DNA of 49,126 bases from Flavobacteriales bacterium (GCA_020852835.1 JADZAC010000024.1:1-49126); one strand, 5' to 3'. Shown: positions 1 through 8,544, counted from the first letter of the stretch. Notes: generated by a model not told the origin, from the letters alone. Numbers and translations: made by a program.

Positions 1-5
1 GGCTG

Positions 6-644
6 GTGCTGACGCAGTTGGCGAGCTGGTGGTTCCTCGCGCTGGCCGCGGCCGGCGCGTTCGGTCCCGGGCTGCTGCGCGAGATGGGACTGCTGCACGA
101 CCAGGACGAGTTCCAGCAGCGCGCGGCCCGGCGTGCGGGCTACCACGCCTACCTCGCGACCGGCGCGATCCTGGTCCTGGTCTACGCGTACACGCGGGCC
201 GGGAACGCGATCCCCTCGCCCGAGGAACTGTCGGGCTTCTATCTGGCGCTGCTGGCCTTCGCGTGGATGTTCAGCTCGCTGTTCTCGTACTGGGGCGCGC
301 GTCGCACTGCGTTCATCATCCTGCTCGTGTTCGGAATCGCGTGGGCCGTGTTCAACATCTGGAGCAACCTGCAGCAGCCGGTCACCATGCTCATGCAGCT
401 GCTCATCACGACGGCGCCGTTCTTCGTGCTGGCGTTCGCGTCGCGGCGCTGGCCGCGCGCGGCGGGCGCGGGGCTGCTGGCGCTCTCGGCGTTTTTCCTG
501 TTCGTGTACTTCCGCGGGGGCGCCAACCTGCCCCTGGTGGTGAAGGCCCAGACCGCGGTGCTGTTCGCCGGTCCGCTGCTGACGAGCGGATTCGCGCTGG
601 CGGGCTCGCGGTCCGACGATGATGCGGCGGGCGAAGCGGCCTGA
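6..644 (+). CDS. Polytopic membrane protein of unknown function, possibly 5'-partial
   Basis: This reading frame encodes about 212 residues and is almost entirely hydrophobic, with about seven likely membrane segments (near residues 5-25, 47-63, 75-97, 102-120, 130-147, 153-172 and 183-200). Loops are short and the C-terminus is acidic (SRSDDDAAGEAA). I recognise no catalytic motif or named family. The first possible start is GTG at 6, but the frame is open to the left edge, so the N-terminus may lie outside the window. Base composition (very GC-rich, GCG and CTC codons) matches the next gene up to about 1850 but not the rest of the window. A strong hairpin at 766-794 separates it from the downstream gene, so it probably ends a separate transcript. 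Confidence 0.6.
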   Translation: MLTQLASWWFLALAAAGAFGPGLLREMGLLHDQDEFQQRAARRAGYHAYLATGAILVLVYAYTRAGNAIPSPEELSGFYLALLAFAWMFSSLFSYWGARRTAFIILLVFGIAWAVFNIWSNLQQPVTMLMQLLITTAPFFVLAFASRRWPRAAGAGLLALSAFFLFVYFRGGANLPLVVKAQTAVLFAGPLLTSGFALAGSRSDDDAAGEAA

Positions 645-765
645 CGGGAAACCCCTCGGTCGACCGATCAGCCCTGCTTCTGTCCGCCGCGCCTCATTCC
701 ACCCTTGCATCGAGCGGCCGTATCGCCGACTTTCCCGGCGATCGAGCCACCTCGCGTTCCGATGG

Positions 766-794
766 CGGCCGCCTCCCCCCGAGGGAGGCGGCCG
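766..794 (+). terminator. GC-rich perfect hairpin, possible terminator
   Basis: A 12-bp perfect stem (CGGCCGCCTCCC paired with its complement) encloses a 5-nt loop at 778-782. It lies between the membrane-protein gene and the likely start of the deoxyhypusine synthase-like gene. No T-tract follows on either strand, so a termination role is inferred from position and stem strength only. Confidence 0.4.
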
Positions 795-861
795 TAGGAC
801 GCCCGCGGCTCGGCGTGCGCCCCGTTTCGCGGTCTTCCTCGCGCACGTTCGGAGCCCGATC

Positions 862-1902
862 GTGACCGTTCGTTCCAAGGCCGCCGCTGCCGTGCCGCCC
901 CGCCGGGGACCCGTGTCCCGTTTCATGGAGACGCACTACCGGCACTTCAACGCCGCCGCGCTGGTGGATGCCGCGCGCGGATACGAGACGCATCTGGCCG
1001 AGGGCGGCAAGATGGTCGTCACGCTGGCCGGCGCCATGTCCACCGCCGAACTGGGCCGCTCGCTGGCCGAGATGATCCGCCGCGACAAGGTGCACGCCAT
1101 CGTGTGCACGGGCGCCAATCTGGAAGAGGACATCTTCAACCTGGTCGCGCACGACTACTACGAGCGCGTGCCCAACTACCGCGACCTGACGCCCGCGGAC
1201 GAGCAGGCGCTGCTCGATCGTCACATGAACCGCGTGACCGACACGTGCATTCCCGAGATGGAAGCCATGCGCCGCATCGAGGCCGTGGTGCTCGAGGAGT
1301 GGGTGAAGGCCGACAAGAAGGGCGAGCGGCTGTTTCCGCACGAGTTCATGTACCGCATCCTTCGCGGCGGCAAGCTCAAGGAGAGCTACCAGATCGATCC
1401 GAAGAACTCATGGATGCTGGCGGCGTGCGAGAAGAACCTGCCGATGATCGTGCCCGGCTGGGAGGACGCGACGCTCGGCAACATGTACGCCGGCCACGTG
1501 ATCTCGGGCGACGTGAAGAACGTGCACACCGTTCGCACGGGCATCGAGTACATGATGGAACTGGCCGAGTGGTACACGAAGAACGCGAAGCCGCTTCACA
1601 AGGGCAAGCGCGACGGCATCGGCTCGATCGGCTTCTTCCAGATCGGCGGCGGCATCGCGGGCGACTTCCCGATCTGCGTGGTGCCCATGCTGCACCAGGA
1701 CCTGCAGCGCGAAAACGTCCCCTTCTGGAGCTACTTCTGCCAGATCAGCGACAGCACCACCAGCTTCGGCAGTTACAGCGGTGCGGTGCCCAACGAAAAG
1801 ATCACCTGGGGAAAGCTCGACATCGGCACCCCGAAGTTCATCATCGAGAGTGATGCTACTATTGTGGCGCCTTTGGTCTTCGCCTACATCCTGGACAAGT
1901 AA
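862..1902 (+). CDS. Deoxyhypusine synthase-like protein
   Basis: The product (346 aa from GTG at 862) resembles the deoxyhypusine synthase family, which transfers a 4-aminobutyl group from spermidine in an NAD-dependent reaction. Visible family features are HFNAAALVDAARGYE near the start, VTLAGAMSTAELG, CTGANLEEDIFNLVAH, and the C-terminal ITWGKL, whose Lys matches the catalytic lysine of the eukaryotic enzyme. Bacteria generally lack eIF5A, and bacterial members are thought to act on other amines (for example homospermidine formation), so the substrate is not known here. The frame is open from 619, but similarity only begins near GPVSRF, so I chose GTG 862; GTG 892 or 913 are alternatives. 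The gene is foreign in style up to about 1850, while its last 18 codons, including the first TTG, look like the downstream genome. Confidence 0.8.
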   Translation: MTVRSKAAAAVPPRRGPVSRFMETHYRHFNAAALVDAARGYETHLAEGGKMVVTLAGAMSTAELGRSLAEMIRRDKVHAIVCTGANLEEDIFNLVAHDYYERVPNYRDLTPADEQALLDRHMNRVTDTCIPEMEAMRRIEAVVLEEWVKADKKGERLFPHEFMYRILRGGKLKESYQIDPKNSWMLAACEKNLPMIVPGWEDATLGNMYAGHVISGDVKNVHTVRTGIEYMMELAEWYTKNAKPLHKGKRDGIGSIGFFQIGGGIAGDFPICVVPMLHQDLQRENVPFWSYFCQISDSTTSFGSYSGAVPNEKITWGKLDIGTPKFIIESDATIVAPLVFAYILDK

Positions 1903-1914
1903 GAACCGCTCATC

Positions 1915-2313
1915 ATGCAACGCCTGATCCGCTCCTTCAACACCCTTACGGACGAGCTGCGCGACAAGCTGCAGGAACAATACCCTGACGGCATCGACAA
2001 CAGCCACATCCGCACCATGAACACGCCCAAGGGCGAAACCCTCCGCGTGATCGAACTGCGCACCCCCGACGCCCTCTACCTCATCAAGATCAACGCCGAG
2101 AGCCGCGGCGAGATCGATGAATTCCTCGATCAGGACGGCGGCGGCGAAGACCGCGACAGTGAGGGAATGGAGGGCGTGGACGGACTGGAAGGCGGTGACG
2201 AGGAAGAGGAGGAAGAAGAAAATGACGCCCCCCCCGCCGACGGGGATGACGAGGAGGATGACGAGGATGCCGGTGCAGGGGCGGACGACAGCGACGACGA
2301 CGACGAAGATTGA
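1915..2313 (+). CDS. Small protein with a long acidic tail, unknown function
   Basis: The product has 132 residues in two parts. Residues 1-75 form an ordinary folded-looking region (MQRLIRSFNTLTDELRDKL at the start, then a hydrophobic stretch ALYLIKIN). Residues 76-132 are almost entirely Asp, Glu, Gly and Ala and are probably disordered. I do not recognise the family. Acidic tails of this kind occur on proteins that bind basic partners or metal, but nothing here shows which. It begins 12 bp after the deoxyhypusine synthase-like gene and 12 bp before the VOC gene, so the three could be co-transcribed. Its codon use is that of the main genome. Confidence 0.7.
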   Translation: MQRLIRSFNTLTDELRDKLQEQYPDGIDNSHIRTMNTPKGETLRVIELRTPDALYLIKINAESRGEIDEFLDQDGGGEDRDSEGMEGVDGLEGGDEEEEEEENDAPPADGDDEEDDEDAGAGADDSDDDDED

Positions 2314-2325
2314 TCTTGTGCCCAA

Positions 2326-2745
2326 ATGCTCCACGGACGATTCCACTTGGCTTTTGCCACCACCGACATCAAGCGCGTGAAGGCCTTCTACGGAGGCTTG
2401 CTGGGGTGCACCGAGGGCCGCAGTGCGGACACGTGGGTGGATTATGACTTCTTCGGCCACCAGCTCACCATCCAGCAGGTGCCGGTCATCACCAAGGCGG
2501 CGCGCACCTACAACCCCGGGAGCCAGATCCCCAGCGACCATTGGGGCATTGTGCTCGACATGGCCGACTGGCGCAAGATGCGCGACAAGTGCAAAAAGCT
2601 CGGCGTGCGCTTCTTCATCGAACCGCAGCTGGTGATGAAGGGCCAGCCCGGCGAGCAGCACAGCTTCTTCATTGAAGACCCCGACGGCCACGCCATTGAG
2701 TTCAAGGCCTTCGAGAACCCGGAAAGCCTCTTCCGCAAAGGGTGA
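2326..2745 (+). CDS. VOC (glyoxalase/bleomycin resistance/dioxygenase) superfamily protein
   Basis: The 139-residue product has the single vicinal-oxygen-chelate domain. It opens with FHLAFATTDIKRVKAFYGGLLG, a typical first beta-alpha unit with a histidine metal ligand, and ends with FFIEDPDGHAIEFKAF, where the Glu is the usual last metal ligand. HWGIVLDM in the middle supplies another likely ligand. Such proteins bind a divalent metal and act as lyases, dioxygenases or thiol transferases; the substrate cannot be read from the sequence. It is probably cytoplasmic, having no signal peptide. It starts 12 bp after the acidic-tailed gene, suggesting one transcript. Confidence 0.85.
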   Translation: MLHGRFHLAFATTDIKRVKAFYGGLLGCTEGRSADTWVDYDFFGHQLTIQQVPVITKAARTYNPGSQIPSDHWGIVLDMADWRKMRDKCKKLGVRFFIEPQLVMKGQPGEQHSFFIEDPDGHAIEFKAFENPESLFRKG

Positions 2746-2832
2746 ACGCAGCGGCCCGTGGAGGCCTGCGGGCCGGCACGGCCGTTCAGGTGTTTGTTTG
2801 CTGCCTACCTTGCCGGTGGCAATGGCAGCCAC

Positions 2833-3504
2833 ATGTTGCACCCTTCCGAAACCTTGATCCGCTTGGCGTTGGCCGCGCTTTTCGGCGCCTTGATCGGCCT
2901 GGAGCGCGAACGCAAGGACTGGACCGCCGGCATGCGCACCCACATGATGGTCTGCACCGGCTCCTGCCTGATCATGCTCGTTTCCGCCTACGGCTTCAAC
3001 GACGTGCTCAACCGGCCCAACGTGGCCTTGGACCCCTCGCGCGTGGCGGCACAGGTGATCAGCGGCATCGGCTTCATCGGCGCCGGAACCATCCTCTTCC
3101 TCAAGCAGGGCGCCATCCGCGGCCTCACCACCGCCGCCGGTTTGTGGACCGTGGCCGCCATCGGCCTGGCCACGGGCGGCGGCATGTACTTTGCCGCAGG
3201 CGCCACCACCCTGATCGCCTTGGTGATCCTGTGGGCCTTGCAGCCCCTGGAACGCATGTTCGACCGCCGCTTCAAGCAGCTCACCCTCCGCCTGGTCACC
3301 AAGCCCGATGCCGACGACAGCGCATTGCTGCAACTCCTGATGGGCCAGCCTGGGATCCACGTGCGCGCCTTTGTGCGCGAGCGCACGGACGAAGGGTGCG
3401 CATACCAGCTGCACTTCGACCCGCTGCATGAGGAAGCGATCAACCACCTGGTGGAACAAACCCGGAACGACCCCGCCGTGAAGGAAGTCTCCTGGAGCCG
3501 GTGA
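2833..3504 (+). CDS. MgtC/SapB family membrane protein
   Basis: The product has 223 residues from ATG 2833. The first ~140 residues carry the MgtC/SapB signature: LALAALFGALIGLERERKDWTAG, RTHMMVCTGSCLIML, and ISGIGFIGAGTILF followed by GLTTAAGLWTVAAIGLATG. This gives about four to five membrane helices. The C-terminal ~80 residues form a soluble domain. Proteobacterial MgtC inhibits the F-ATPase and supports growth at low magnesium; the role of the Bacteroidota homologues is not settled. The frame is open from 2758, but the family motif begins right after ATG 2833, so I chose that start. Confidence 0.85.
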   Translation: MLHPSETLIRLALAALFGALIGLERERKDWTAGMRTHMMVCTGSCLIMLVSAYGFNDVLNRPNVALDPSRVAAQVISGIGFIGAGTILFLKQGAIRGLTTAAGLWTVAAIGLATGGGMYFAAGATTLIALVILWALQPLERMFDRRFKQLTLRLVTKPDADDSALLQLLMGQPGIHVRAFVRERTDEGCAYQLHFDPLHEEAINHLVEQTRNDPAVKEVSWSR

Positions 3505-3595
3505 GCCGTATTCCGCAACGCAACGCCCGGCCCGTCGGCGCCCTGCACTTTTCAAAAGTTATCCACGCATTCCAAGGCCCGCAGGCCCAACGGGG

Positions 3596-3603
3596 TACTT
3601 TCG
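3596..3603 (+). promoter_or_regulatory. Probable -7 box for transketolase N-subunit gene
   Basis: The octamer TACTTTCG lies 29 bp before the ATG at 3633 and fits the Bacteroidota -7 form TAnnTTTG with one change. I could not find a good TTG at the -33 position, so this is a partial match. Confidence 0.4.
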
Positions 3604-3632
3604 CGGGGCCAAATCCGCAGTACCGCACCCGC

Positions 3633-4508
3633 ATGAACGCCACCCCTGCCGCCACCGCGCAGAACGCTGCCGTCGATGAACTGAGATCCACCGCCAGCCA
3701 AGTGCGCCGCGACATCGTGCGCATGGTGCACGCCTGCCAAAGCGGCCACCCCGGCGGCTCGCTCGGCTGCACGGACTTCCTTGTTGCACTGTACTTCCAG
3801 GTCATGCGCCACGACCCCGCCAACTTCACCATGGACGGCATCGGCGAAGACCTCTTCTTCCTCAGCAATGGCCACATCAGCCCGGTGTTCTACAGCGTGC
3901 TGGCCCGCAGCGGCTACTTCCCCACGGCCGAACTGAACACCTTCCGCAAGCTCGATTCGCGCCTGCAAGGCCACCCCACCACCCACGAAGGCCTGCCCGG
4001 GGTGCGCATGGCCAGCGGATCACTGGGCCAGGGCCTCAGCGTGGGCCTGGGCGCCGCGCTGGCCAAAAAGCTCAACGGCGACCCCTCGCTCATCTTCACC
4101 CTGCACGGCGACGGCGAACTGCAGGAAGGCCAGATCTGGGAAGCCGCCATGGCCGCCGCCGCGAAAAAAGCGGACAACCTGATCGCCACCGTGGATTGGA
4201 ACGGCCGCCAGATCGACGGCGATGTGGACCAAGTGATGCCCCTGGGCGACCTGCGCGCCAAGTGGTCCGCCTTCGGCTGGGAGGTGCTGGAAATGGACGG
4301 CAACGACATGGGGGCCGTGCTGCACGGCTTGAACGACGCCATCAGCCGCACCGGCAAAGGCAAACCCGTGATGATCCTCATGCGCACCGAAATGGGCCGC
4401 GGCGTGGATTTTATGGAAGGCAGCCACAAGTGGCACGGCATCGCCCCCAGCGATGAGCAACTGCAGGCGGCCTTGAAGCAACTGCCCGAAACCCTTGGCG
4501 ACTACTGA
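3633..4508 (+). CDS. Transketolase, N-terminal subunit
   Basis: The 291-residue product is the thiamine-diphosphate-binding half of transketolase (pentose phosphate pathway, transfer of two-carbon ketol units). Key motifs are RRDIVRMVHACQSGHPGGSLG near residue 20, LSNGHISPVFYSVLA, and the ThDP/Mg motif HGDGELQEGQIWEAAM ending in VDWN. Its length fits the N-terminal subunit of split transketolases. The frame extends upstream to 3501, overlapping mgtC, but that extension has no family similarity; ATG 3633 follows a -7-like box. The C-terminal half is at 6059-7012, with a secreted VWA gene between them, which is an unusual arrangement for two subunits of one enzyme. Confidence 0.92.
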   Translation: MNATPAATAQNAAVDELRSTASQVRRDIVRMVHACQSGHPGGSLGCTDFLVALYFQVMRHDPANFTMDGIGEDLFFLSNGHISPVFYSVLARSGYFPTAELNTFRKLDSRLQGHPTTHEGLPGVRMASGSLGQGLSVGLGAALAKKLNGDPSLIFTLHGDGELQEGQIWEAAMAAAAKKADNLIATVDWNGRQIDGDVDQVMPLGDLRAKWSAFGWEVLEMDGNDMGAVLHGLNDAISRTGKGKPVMILMRTEMGRGVDFMEGSHKWHGIAPSDEQLQAALKQLPETLGDY

Positions 4509-4569
4509 TCCCGTGAACCCCAGATGCGCGCTCTGCAGGATCGGCACGCTTTTGTCGGCCTGGTCCGGC

Positions 4570-6012
4570 ATGCGCAATGAACTGACCACGGAACGTGGCC
4601 CACGGACCGTACGGGGCGGCCATGGGTTCCGCGTGCGCCCGCACCTGGTGGCACAGGCACTTGCCGCCCTGCTTTTCCCCGTGCTGCTGCACGCACAGCA
4701 ACAGGAAGATCCCGACAGGCTCACCCGCATCCTCTTCGTGGTGGATGCCAGCAACAGCATGAACGCCTTCTGGGGCAACGAACCGCGCATCACCGTGGCG
4801 CGCCGCGTACTGCTGGAAGCGTTGGCCCCGTTGGAGAAAGTGCCCAACCTGGAACTGGCCTTGCGCCTCTACGGCCACCAAACGCGCATTGAACCCGGAA
4901 AGCAGGATTGCGACGACACCCGCCTGGAGGTGCCTTTCGCCAAGGGCAACACCCGGGCCATCCAATCCAAAATGAACGAGGTGCGCTGCCTGGGCACCAC
5001 GCCCATTGCGCGCTCCCTCGAAAAGGCCGCTGCCGACTTCCCGGACAACACCGCGCGGAACGTCATCATCCTCATCACCGATGGCATCGAAGCCTGCGAT
5101 GAAGACCCTTGTGCCGTAAGCCGAGCCCTGCAAGCCAAAGGCATCATCCTCAAGCCGTTCATCATCGGCATCGGCATCGATGAGGCCAACAAGTACAGCT
5201 TGAAGTGCGTGGGCAACTATTTTGACGCGGGCACCCCCGAAACCTTTGACCGCGTGATGCGCGTGGTGATCGACCAAGCCTTGGGGGCCACCACCACCCA
5301 GCTGCTCTTGCTCACCGACGATGGGCTGCCCACGGAAACCGACATGCCCGTCACCTTCTACGATCAGCGCACCGGTGAGCTGCGCTACGACCTGGTGCAC
5401 ACCATGAACCTGCGAGGGGTGCCCGACACCCTGCAGATCGACCCGGTATACACCTACCGCATTGTGGCCCATACCGTGCCGCCCAGCGTGAAGGAAAACG
5501 TGGTGCTGGAGCCGGGCCGCCACAACGTGATCGCCCTGATGGCAGGGCAGGGCACCTTGGAACTGCGCATCGAAGGAGCGGTGACCGCCGAAGCCCCGGT
5601 GCCGTGCATCGTGCGCCAACAGGGCCGCGCCGAAACGCTCAATGCCCAACCAATGAACACCGCCCAGCGCTACCGCACCGGCACCTACGACCTGGAGGTG
5701 CTCACCTTGCCGCGCCTGGCCATTCCCGATGTGGTGATCCGCCAGGGGCGCACCACCCCCGTCAGCATTCCGCGCAGCGGCACGATCAATGTGGCGGCCA
5801 CCGAGCCGGGGCCCGGGGCCATCTTCCTCAAGAAGGGAAACGAACTCCTGTGGGTCGTGGACCTCGACCCCCGCATTTCCAAGAACCAGTTCAAACTGCT
5901 CCCCGGTGATTACCGCGTGATCTACCGCAGGAACAGCGCCCGTGAAACCGTCTTCACCGTCATCAAGGATTTCACCGTGGCCAGCGGCAGGGCCGTCAGC
6001 GTGGAACTTTGA
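4570..6012 (+). CDS. Secreted von Willebrand factor A domain protein
   Basis: The product has about 480 residues. After a basic N-terminal stretch comes a hydrophobic segment ([18 protein letters not shown]) that looks like a signal peptide. The VWA domain follows, with the MIDAS metal site visible as DASNS (in [13 protein letters not shown]) and [13 protein letters not shown] about 100 residues later. The C-terminal 230 residues look like several beta-sandwich repeats of unknown family. The start is uncertain: ATG 4495 overlaps the transketolase gene by 14 bp, ATG 4570 gives a shorter n-region, and GTG 4633 is also possible. It sits between the two transketolase halves in the same direction (61 bp after, 46 bp before) and is probably co-transcribed, though a functional link is not obvious. 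Confidence 0.8.
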   Translation: MRNELTTERGPRTVRGGHGFRVRPHLVAQALAALLFPVLLHAQQQEDPDRLTRILFVVDASNSMNAFWGNEPRITVARRVLLEALAPLEKVPNLELALRLYGHQTRIEPGKQDCDDTRLEVPFAKGNTRAIQSKMNEVRCLGTTPIARSLEKAAADFPDNTARNVIILITDGIEACDEDPCAVSRALQAKGIILKPFIIGIGIDEANKYSLKCVGNYFDAGTPETFDRVMRVVIDQALGATTTQLLLLTDDGLPTETDMPVTFYDQRTGELRYDLVHTMNLRGVPDTLQIDPVYTYRIVAHTVPPSVKENVVLEPGRHNVIALMAGQGTLELRIEGAVTAEAPVPCIVRQQGRAETLNAQPMNTAQRYRTGTYDLEVLTLPRLAIPDVVIRQGRTTPVSIPRSGTINVAATEPGPGAIFLKKGNELLWVVDLDPRISKNQFKLLPGDYRVIYRRNSARETVFTVIKDFTVASGRAVSVEL

Positions 6013-6058
6013 GCATGCACCGACACCACCGATCACCAGATACCAGCCTCCCCCTACC

Positions 6059-7012
6059 ATGACCTCCTACCCCGTACTCGATAAAAAGGACACCCGCAGC
6101 GGCTTCGGCGAAGGCCTGTTGGAAGCGGCCAAGCTGGACGACCGCGTGGTGGCCCTCTGTGCCGACCTCACCGGCTCGCTGAAGATGGACGCCTTCGCCC
6201 AGGAATTCCCCGAGCGCTTCTTCCAGGTGGGCGTGGCCGAAGCCAACATGATGGGCATGGCCGCCGGCATGACCGTGGGCGGCAAGATCCCCTTCACCGG
6301 CACCTTCGCCAACTTCAGCACCGGCCGCGTGTACGACCAGATCCGCCAGAGCATTGCCTACGCCGGCAAAAACGTGAAGATCTGCGCCAGCCATGCCGGC
6401 CTGACCTTGGGCGAGGACGGGGCCACCCACCAGATCCTGGAGGACATCGGCCTGATGCGCATGCTGCCCGGCATGGCCGTGATCGTGCCCGCCGACTTCA
6501 ACCAGACCAAACAGGCCACCATGGCCATCGCCGAACATGAAGGGCCGGTCTACCTGCGCTTCGGCCGCCCCAAATGGCCCGTGTTCATCCCCGCCGACAT
6601 GCCCTTCGAGATCGGCAAGGCCCAGGTGCTCAGCCCCGGAAAGGATGTCTCCCTGATCGCCTGCGGCCACTTGGTGTGGAACGCCCTGCAAGCTGCTGCT
6701 GCCTTGGAACAGCAAGGCATCAGCGCCGAAGTGATCAACATGCACACGATCAAACCATTGGACCAAGGCGCCGTCCTATCCTCCGTTGGCAAGACCGGAT
6801 GCGTGGTGACCTGCGAGGAACACAACCGCCATGGAGGGCTCGGCGATGCCGTGGCGCAGGTGCTGGCCTTGCACCACCCGGCCCCGCAGGAGATCGTGGC
6901 CGTGAACGACAGTTTCGGCGAAAGCGGCACTCCGGACCAACTGCTCAAGAAGTACGGCCTGGACACGCCGGACATCGTGGCCGCCGCCCAGCGCGCCATC
7001 AGGCGCAAATAG
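6059..7012 (+). CDS. Transketolase, C-terminal subunit
   Basis: The 317-residue product contains the pyrimidine-binding and C-terminal domains of transketolase ([27 protein letters not shown] at the start, [17 protein letters not shown] with the catalytic Glu, [15 protein letters not shown], and [24 protein letters not shown] near the end). It would pair with the product of 3633-4508 to make a full ThDP enzyme with the active site at the interface. The frame runs back to 5942 inside the VWA gene; ATG 6059 ([17 protein letters not shown]) fits family N-termini. A sigma-factor gene starts 22 bp after its stop. Confidence 0.92.
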   Translation: MTSYPVLDKKDTRSGFGEGLLEAAKLDDRVVALCADLTGSLKMDAFAQEFPERFFQVGVAEANMMGMAAGMTVGGKIPFTGTFANFSTGRVYDQIRQSIAYAGKNVKICASHAGLTLGEDGATHQILEDIGLMRMLPGMAVIVPADFNQTKQATMAIAEHEGPVYLRFGRPKWPVFIPADMPFEIGKAQVLSPGKDVSLIACGHLVWNALQAAAALEQQGISAEVINMHTIKPLDQGAVLSSVGKTGCVVTCEEHNRHGGLGDAVAQVLALHHPAPQEIVAVNDSFGESGTPDQLLKKYGLDTPDIVAAAQRAIRRK

Positions 7013-7034
7013 CCCCGCACGGGCCGCATCGCCG

Positions 7035-7619
7035 ATGAACGACCCCGACGATGCCCGACTGATCGCCCTCTTCCGAAAGGAGGAAAGCCGCCATTACGCA
7101 TTCAACCTCATCGTGCGCAAGCACCAGCGGCGGCTTTACGGCTTCATCCGCCGCATGGTCACCGACCCGGATGAAACACAGGACGTGCTCCAGAATGTAT
7201 TCATCAAAGCCTGGACCGGGCTGGACCGCTTCCGCGAAGACGCCCAGCTCTTCAGCTGGCTCTACCGCATCGCCCACAACGAAAGCATCAGCCACCTCAA
7301 GCGCATGCGCCGCGGCCTGTTCGTGCGCGATGCCGCCGTGCACGAACGCCTGACGGCTTCCTTGGACCACAGCGAGCATTTCTCCGGCGACGCCATCCAA
7401 CGGAAATTGCAACGCGCCGTAATGAACCTGCCGCCCAAACAACGCGCCGTGTTCACCATGAAGTACTTTGAGGAAATGAAATACGAGGACATGAGCCGCG
7501 TGACCGGCACCAGCGTGGGCGCCCTCAAATCCAGCTTCCACCTGGCCGTGAAAAAGATCGAGCAGGCCCTGGCCACACCGGATCAAACCTTGCCCCCGGT
7601 AGCGCGTCAAACCTCCTGA
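7035..7619 (+). CDS. ECF-type RNA polymerase sigma factor
   Basis: The 194-residue product has sigma region 2 near residues 25-95 (DPDETQDVLQNVFIKAWTGL, then FSWLYRIAHNESISHLKR) and region 4 near residues 130-185 (LPPKQRAVFTMKYFEEMKYEDM, with a helix-turn-helix continuing through TGTSVGALKSSFHLAVKKI). There is no region 1 or 3, as in ECF sigma factors. The following two genes start 5 bp and then 2 bp after the preceding stops, so it probably heads a three-gene operon with a membrane protein that may be its regulator and a periplasmic Spy-like protein. Confidence 0.9.
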   Translation: MNDPDDARLIALFRKEESRHYAFNLIVRKHQRRLYGFIRRMVTDPDETQDVLQNVFIKAWTGLDRFREDAQLFSWLYRIAHNESISHLKRMRRGLFVRDAAVHERLTASLDHSEHFSGDAIQRKLQRAVMNLPPKQRAVFTMKYFEEMKYEDMSRVTGTSVGALKSSFHLAVKKIEQALATPDQTLPPVARQTS

Positions 7620-7624
7620 ACGCC

Positions 7625-8065
7625 ATGGAACCCGTAACCGAGCACAATGACCTGCGCCGCATCGCCCCGATGCTCGCCGATTTGCCCCGGCACGATCCCT
7701 TTGTGGTGCCTGCCGGCTTCTTTGATCAGTTCCCCCACCAAGTGCAAGCCCGTGCGGTGAAACCAGCCCGCGCCAAAGCGGGGGCTTGGCTCCGGCGTGG
7801 CGCGATAGCCGTGCCCGCCATGGCCTTGGTGCTTACGGTCCTGCGCCTCTTCCTCCCGGCTCCCCTCCCGCCACCCCGCCAGCCGCTCGCCGATGGCCAG
7901 CTCATCGACGCCCTCGCCGAGGACATGGATACATACGAGATCCTCGAAACCGCTCCAGGCGATGCATGGCCAGAGCTCGGCCAGGTCACCGTGCAGCTCA
8001 CCCCGGAAGAAGCGTTGGACTATGTGGAGACCCACCAGATCGACCTCAACGAATACCTCTACTGA
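7625..8065 (+). CDS. Single-pass membrane protein downstream of ECF sigma factor, possible anti-sigma factor
   Basis: The product has 146 residues with one membrane helix near residues 58-76 (RGAIAVPAMALVLTVLRLFL). The cytoplasmic part contains DPFVVPAGFFDQFPHQVQAR, a pattern I associate with Bacteroidota proteins encoded next to ECF sigma factors. The outer part is acidic and ends LDYVETHQIDLNEYLY. Position (5 bp after the sigma gene) and topology suggest a membrane-bound sigma regulator, but I see no zinc-binding HxxxCxxC motif, so this is an inference. Confidence 0.7.
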   Translation: MEPVTEHNDLRRIAPMLADLPRHDPFVVPAGFFDQFPHQVQARAVKPARAKAGAWLRRGAIAVPAMALVLTVLRLFLPAPLPPPRQPLADGQLIDALAEDMDTYEILETAPGDAWPELGQVTVQLTPEEALDYVETHQIDLNEYLY

Positions 8066-8067
8066 CC

Positions 8068-8544
8068 ATGTCCTCCACCGCCCTCAAACCGCTCCTTGCC
8101 ATCGCCCTGTGCCTGTTCTCCCCACAGGCCTTCACCCAGGATGACGGCCCGGCCATACCCGCCGAAAAGCTCCAGGAGATCAAGGCGCAGAAAAGCGCGT
8201 ACATCACCCAACAGCTCAACCTCACCACGGAAGAGGCGCGCATCTTTTGGCCCATCTACGACAAGTACCAGGCAGAGATCGAAGCCTCACGCGGAAAGGA
8301 ACGGGCCTTGCGCCGGGAGCGCCGCGCCCTGACCGTGCTGACCGATGAACAGGCATCCAAGGCCATCGCCGATGAACTACAGGCCGAACAAATGCAACTG
8401 GACCTGCGGAAACGCTACGCGGAACAGTTCAAACAGGCCATCGGGCCGGTAAAGACCCTGAAGCTGGGCGAAGCGGAAAGAAGTTTCAACCGCGAACTGC
8501 TCAAGCGCATCCGCAACCGCGCTCCGGCAGTCGGCACTCCTTGA
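8068..8544 (+). CDS. Periplasmic Spy/CpxP-like protein
   Basis: The 158-residue product starts with a signal peptide (LLAIALCLFSPQAFTQ) and continues as a highly charged, helical protein with many Lys, Arg, Glu and Gln residues. ITQQLNLTTEEARIFWPIYDKYQAEIE resembles the Spy/CpxP-like 'sensor of ECF-regulated stress' proteins found in Bacteroidota, where LTxEEAxxFWPxY is a common form. It would act in the periplasm as a chaperone or stress sensor. It starts 2 bp after the membrane-protein gene, so the three form one operon. The specific function is inferred. Confidence 0.75.
   Translation: MSSTALKPLLAIALCLFSPQAFTQDDGPAIPAEKLQEIKAQKSAYITQQLNLTTEEARIFWPIYDKYQAEIEASRGKERALRRERRALTVLTDEQASKAIADELQAEQMQLDLRKRYAEQFKQAIGPVKTLKLGEAERSFNRELLKRIRNRAPAVGTP

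Noticed and set aside
619-861. N-terminal extension of the deoxyhypusine synthase-like protein
   Set aside because: The extra 81 codons are Arg/Pro-rich, contain the hairpin at 766-794 and overlap the upstream gene; no family similarity.
2190-2310. GA-rich run as a possible regulatory or repeat element
   Set aside because: It is explained by Asp and Glu codons of the acidic tail.
1408-3555. Long minus-strand open frame (715 codons) opposite several genes
   Set aside because: It is antisense to the deoxyhypusine synthase-like, VOC and mgtC genes, has repetitive His/Gly/Val/Ala content typical of reverse reading in GC-rich DNA, and no family resemblance.
4411-6060. Minus-strand open frame of 549 codons opposite the VWA gene
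   Set aside because: It is a shadow of the VWA gene; the plus frame has the MIDAS motif and a signal peptide.
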